A stretch of DNA of 64,000 nt from Henriciella aquimarina (lineage in GTDB: Bacteria; Pseudomonadota; Alphaproteobacteria; Caulobacterales; Hyphomonadaceae), in assembly GCF_002088975.1 (NCBI RefSeq), contig NZ_NCST01000019.1, positions 1 through 64,000 on the forward strand, given 5' to 3'. This document shows positions 61,511-64,000 of this stretch, one piece after another. The position numbers and the translations under genes are program-made. The stretch's first letter is position 1. The number at the start of each line of letters is the position of its first letter. The notes under the pieces were generated by a model that made no database searches, had not been told where the DNA came from, and saw only the letters and a program-made list of their open reading frames with translations.

Positions 61511-61936
61511 TCAGTTGCTATAAGGCCTGACCGGCAGATCCGCATCGATCCAGCCATTCGGGCCGGTCACACCACCGTTGATGCTCGTCACATTCGTGAA
61601 GCCGGCGGCCATCAGCGTGTCGCGGGCTTCCGCCGAGCGGTTGTCGCTTCGGCAGATCAGCGCGATGCGCCGGCTCTTGTCGCCGCCTGTCAGCTCCCCA
61701 ACCTTCTGCACGAATTGAGGATCTTCGGCGGATACTGTGTGCGCGGTCACGGGCACGCCGGTCTGACGCCACTCGTCCGGTGTGCGCACATCGATCAGCA
61801 GCCCGCCAGCCTTGCGGACCATGAGATCACCTTTCGTGACCGGCATTTCCGGAGGAAGACCCTGGGCAAGGGCGGTTCCTGTGAAGGATAGGACAACAAG
61901 GCATGTCGCTCCGGCGAGTAGAGATCGTACCTTCAT
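61511..61936 (-). CDS. Secreted rhodanese-domain protein
   Basis: A 141-residue protein. Residues 1-25 are a signal peptide (LSFTGTALAQG). The rhodanese domain has GLLIDVRTPDEWRQTGVP and the active Cys95 in ALICRSDNRSAEARDTL, then FTNVTSINGGVTGPNGWIDADLP. It could transfer sulfane sulfur or bind thiols in the periplasm. The catalytic Cys is present, so it may be active. It is divergent from the TonB-domain gene with 118 bases between. Confidence 0.9.
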   Translation of the reverse strand: MKVRSLLAGATCLVVLSFTGTALAQGLPPEMPVTKGDLMVRKAGGLLIDVRTPDEWRQTGVPVTAHTVSAEDPQFVQKVGELTGGDKSRRIALICRSDNRSAEARDTLMAAGFTNVTSINGGVTGPNGWIDADLPVRPYSN

Positions 61937-62054
61937 GAATCCAGACTATCATATTTTTGGGCTGGCAGAGGGCAGCCTTTTCGCCTAAGCCGCAAAACAA
62001 TCTTGAGTGATGCCGGATCACTTATGATTGCGATACTTTTTGCGAGGGAAAAGC

Positions 62055-62462
62055 GTGAAGCTGTATGTGACTGCTCTGTCATCGGTGCTGATTGTCACCG
62101 CGGCCTGGGGAGACCCGGCCGGTCTCAAAGATGTGCAACCAATCAACCCACCCGTGCCGTCCTATCCACCGATAGCAGCGCGAATGGGGATCGAGGGGAG
62201 GTGCAATAGCTTATTTTCTGTCGACAGATATGGATACACGTTCGGGATACAGGTTTCCTGTTCCCATCCCGTTTTCTGCGATGAGGTCAAACGCGCCATC
62301 AGCCAGGTCGAATTCGAGCCGCTGATCAAGGATGGTCGCCCAGAGACTCGCTCGGGGGTGACATATCCAATCGAATTCACGCTGTCTCAACCGGGTGATA
62401 ATCCTGAGTGGCAGAGGCAATTCCCGCCGCTTGAGGCCTGCGATCAGGTCGCCGTTTCCTAG
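62055..62462 (+). CDS. Secreted TonB C-terminal-domain protein
   Basis: A protein of about 135 residues. The start VKLYVTALSSVLIVTAAWGDP is a signal peptide rather than the long membrane anchor and Pro-rich stalk of true TonB. The rest is one TonB C-terminal-like domain (PPVPSYPPIAARMGIEGRCNSLFSVDRYGY, VKRAISQVEFEPLIKDGRP), with four Cys residues. It could bind an outer-membrane receptor or another periplasmic partner. GTG 62055 has GAGGGA 5 bases upstream; a TTG at 62028 is weaker. Its stop overlaps the tldD stop in CTAG. Confidence 0.75.
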   Translation: MKLYVTALSSVLIVTAAWGDPAGLKDVQPINPPVPSYPPIAARMGIEGRCNSLFSVDRYGYTFGIQVSCSHPVFCDEVKRAISQVEFEPLIKDGRPETRSGVTYPIEFTLSQPGDNPEWQRQFPPLEACDQVAVS

Positions 62463-63862
62463 CCGGCTCCGCCCACAGTCAGCGAATCGACTTTCAGCGT
62501 CGGCTGGCCGACTCCGACCGGCACCGACTGGCCGGCCTTGCCGCAAGTGCCGATGCCGTCATCCATGGCGAAATCATTGCCGATCATCGACACCTTGTTG
62601 AGCGCCGTTGGTCCATGACCGATCAGCGTCGCATTCTTCACCGGCGCGACGACCTTGCCGTTCTCGACGAGATAGGCCTCGGTGCACTGGAAGACGAAAT
62701 TGCCGGAGGTGATATCGACCTGGCCGCCGCCGAAATCGACCGCCCAGATGCCGCGCTTGATGGATTTCACGATCTCGTCCGGGTCGTCCTTGCCGCCGAG
62801 CATGACCGTATTCGTCATCCGCGGCATGACATTGGCGTCATAGGATTCGCGCCGGCCATTGCCGGTCGGGGCCATGCCCATGAGGCGGGCGTTCTGGCGG
62901 TCCTGCATATAGCCTTTCAGGATGCCATCCTCGATCAGCACATTGCGCTGGGTCGGCGTGCCTTCATCGTCGAAGGAGAGAGAGCCCCGGCGCGCGTCGA
63001 TGGTGCCGTCATCGATGACGGTCACGCCTTTCGCGGCGACCTGCTCGCCGATGCGGCCAGCATAGACGCTGGTCTGTTTGCGGTTGAAGTCGCCCTCAAG
63101 GCCATGGCCGACAGCCTCGTGCAGCAGCACGGCCGGCCAGCCCGGCCCGAGCACGACCTCCATCTCGCCGGCGGGCGCCGGGATGGATTCGAGATTGATC
63201 TCGGCCTTGCGGATAGCGCGTTCGACAAGCCCTTTCCAGCGGGACGGCTCAATCCATTCATCATAGGCTGCGCGGCCACCCGCGCCGGCACTGGCCGATT
63301 CGCGACGGCCATCCTTCTCCAGCGTCACGGAGACGTTGAGCCTCACCAGCGGGCGGACATCGTGGAAGGCATCGCCGGCCGGGCGCAGCACATCGATCTC
63401 GTCATGGCTACCGGCCAGAGAGACCGAGACCTGCACGACGCGCGGATCTTTCGCGCGGACCCAGGCGTCAATTTCCGAAAGCAACTCCGTCTTCACGCCG
63501 AAACCGGGCGCTTCCGTCGGATCGATCGGCGCATAGAGGCGCCGGTTCACCGGCTGCGGGCTGACATCGAGCTTGCCATGATAGCCGTGCTTGGCCGCAG
63601 ACGCGGTTTCGGCCGCGCGGCGGATAGCATCGATGGTGAGCTCTCCGGCATGGGCATGACCGCTCGCCTCACCGGCAATGACACGCAGGCCGAAGCCCTG
63701 GCTGGTGTCGAAGGCGGCCGATTTCAGCCGGCCATCGTCGAACAGGAACTGTTCCGAACGGGAGCGCTGGACATAGATGTCGCCGTCATCGGCACCATCA
63801 CAGGCCTCCGCCAGGATGGAGGAAGCTTCGCTGCGGTCAAAGGGGAGGTCGGTTTCAAACAT
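62459..63862 (-). CDS. tldD: Metalloprotease TldD
   Basis: A 467-residue zinc protease subunit. The HExxxH motif is His248-Glu249 to His253 in LLHEAVGHGLEGDFN; further signs are RDVIDDGT-like KGVTVIDDGTIDARRGSLSFDDEGTPTQRN and the C-terminal MIGNDFAMDDGIGTCGKAGQSVPVGVGQP. It works with PmbA/TldE (49.2 kb here) to degrade unfolded peptides and process microcin-like or PQQ-like precursors. Length is normal. A TPR-protein gene end lies 46 bases upstream on the same strand. Confidence 0.95.
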   Translation of the reverse strand: MFETDLPFDRSEASSILAEACDGADDGDIYVQRSRSEQFLFDDGRLKSAAFDTSQGFGLRVIAGEASGHAHAGELTIDAIRRAAETASAAKHGYHGKLDVSPQPVNRRLYAPIDPTEAPGFGVKTELLSEIDAWVRAKDPRVVQVSVSLAGSHDEIDVLRPAGDAFHDVRPLVRLNVSVTLEKDGRRESASAGAGGRAAYDEWIEPSRWKGLVERAIRKAEINLESIPAPAGEMEVVLGPGWPAVLLHEAVGHGLEGDFNRKQTSVYAGRIGEQVAAKGVTVIDDGTIDARRGSLSFDDEGTPTQRNVLIEDGILKGYMQDRQNARLMGMAPTGNGRRESYDANVMPRMTNTVMLGGKDDPDEIVKSIKRGIWAVDFGGGQVDITSGNFVFQCTEAYLVENGKVVAPVKNATLIGHGPTALNKVSMIGNDFAMDDGIGTCGKAGQSVPVGVGQPTLKVDSLTVGGAG

Positions 63863-63908
63863 GAATCGAGAATGGGGCCTCCCGCGAAGGCTTGCAAGGC
63901 GCCACTGC

Positions 63909-64000
63909 TATTGTGACTTCACCGTAAAGCGGGCCAGCTGCTTTTCGGCCAGCGCCCAGTCCGGTTTCAATTCCAGCGCTTTCTGGAAGTCATAATAGGC
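63909..64000 (-). CDS. C-terminal fragment of a TPR-repeat protein
   Basis: The last 30 codons of a gene that continues past the right edge. They read YYDFQKALELKPDWALAEKQ, a TPR-type helix with the ALELKPDWA signature, then LARFTVKSQ and stop. Position and strand suggest a unit with tldD, 46 bases apart. Nothing can be said about the rest of the protein. Confidence 0.65.

Noticed and set aside
59842-61557. Open frame of 571 codons on the minus strand
   Set aside because: Antisense to the POT transporter gene; the product is highly charged with no domain, as expected opposite a membrane protein in GC-rich DNA.
1-64000. tRNA, rRNA, CRISPR arrays, insertion sequences, prophage or defence genes
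   Set aside because: I looked for clover-leaf-like sequences in gaps, regularly spaced repeats, and transposase, integrase, nuclease-helicase or toxin signatures, and saw none.

Overview
The window reads as ordinary chromosome of a GC-rich alphaproteobacterium. Evidence is the aroQ-accB pair, the block dgt-SPOR-nagZ-scpA-scpB-tatA-tatB-tatC-serS-surE-pcm, TrmFO rather than TrmA, an ErpA-type Fe-S carrier, and a TonB-dependent receptor typical of aquatic oligotrophs. The gene order and protein flavour suggest the Caulobacterales/Hyphomonadaceae side of the class, but I cannot fix the family from sequence alone. I see no rRNA, tRNA, CRISPR array, prophage, transposase or integrase. Genes are packed tightly and no gene-free stretch exceeds 300 bases.

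Layout. 1-2.4 kb: accB (cut by the window edge), aroQ, the thiamine genes thiS-thiG on the other strand, and a secreted thiol-disulfide protein. 2.5-7.7 kb: a secreted M48 protease, then an iron(III) ABC importer (fbpA-fbpB-fbpC) with a good Fur-box candidate just upstream. 7.8-16.4 kb: thiO, two acyl-CoA dehydrogenases, a thioesterase, a beta-lactamase-fold hydrolase, an enoyl-CoA hydratase and an aldehyde dehydrogenase, together a lipid/aromatic catabolism area. 16.4-28.1 kb: an S9-family protein without its catalytic serine, an RNA helicase, sodB, a short squalene/phytoene-synthase homologue, a CHAD protein, two DUF983 proteins bracketing a nitroreductase and TerC, an LRAT-like protein beside a DUF1287 protein, SulP, and a YSC84 protein. 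28.3-38.1 kb: the conserved cell-envelope, chromosome-segregation and protein-export block. 38-49 kb: Kazal-type lipoprotein, SDR, nucleoside transporter next to a TonB receptor, GST, trmFO, PLP decarboxylase, orphan CheR. 49-64 kb: pmbA, a phosphatase-DUF4170 fusion, an ABC exporter, a desaturase, ubiA, an aldehyde dehydrogenase, rsmE, gshA, a peptide symporter, rhodanese, a TonB-domain protein, tldD and a TPR protein cut by the edge.

The genes form several working units. ThiO, ThiS and ThiG supply parts of thiazole synthesis. FbpABC brings in ferric iron. ScpAB works with SMC in chromosome segregation. TatABC exports folded proteins, possibly including the DUF1287 protein here, which carries a twin-arginine-like leader. 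NagZ and the SPOR protein act on peptidoglycan. The receptor and NupC could together take nucleosides across both membranes (inference).

The most unusual observation is an in-frame insert of about 72 residues and lower GC inside the catalytic domain of seryl-tRNA synthetase, directly before its serine-binding TxE loop. Others are the S9 protein with Gly in place of the nucleophile, the in-frame fusion of an inositol-monophosphatase-family enzyme to DUF4170, the start codons of erpA and dgt overlapping inside one CATG, and a phytoene-synthase-fold protein without its Asp-rich motifs. I found no defence island or new multi-gene system.
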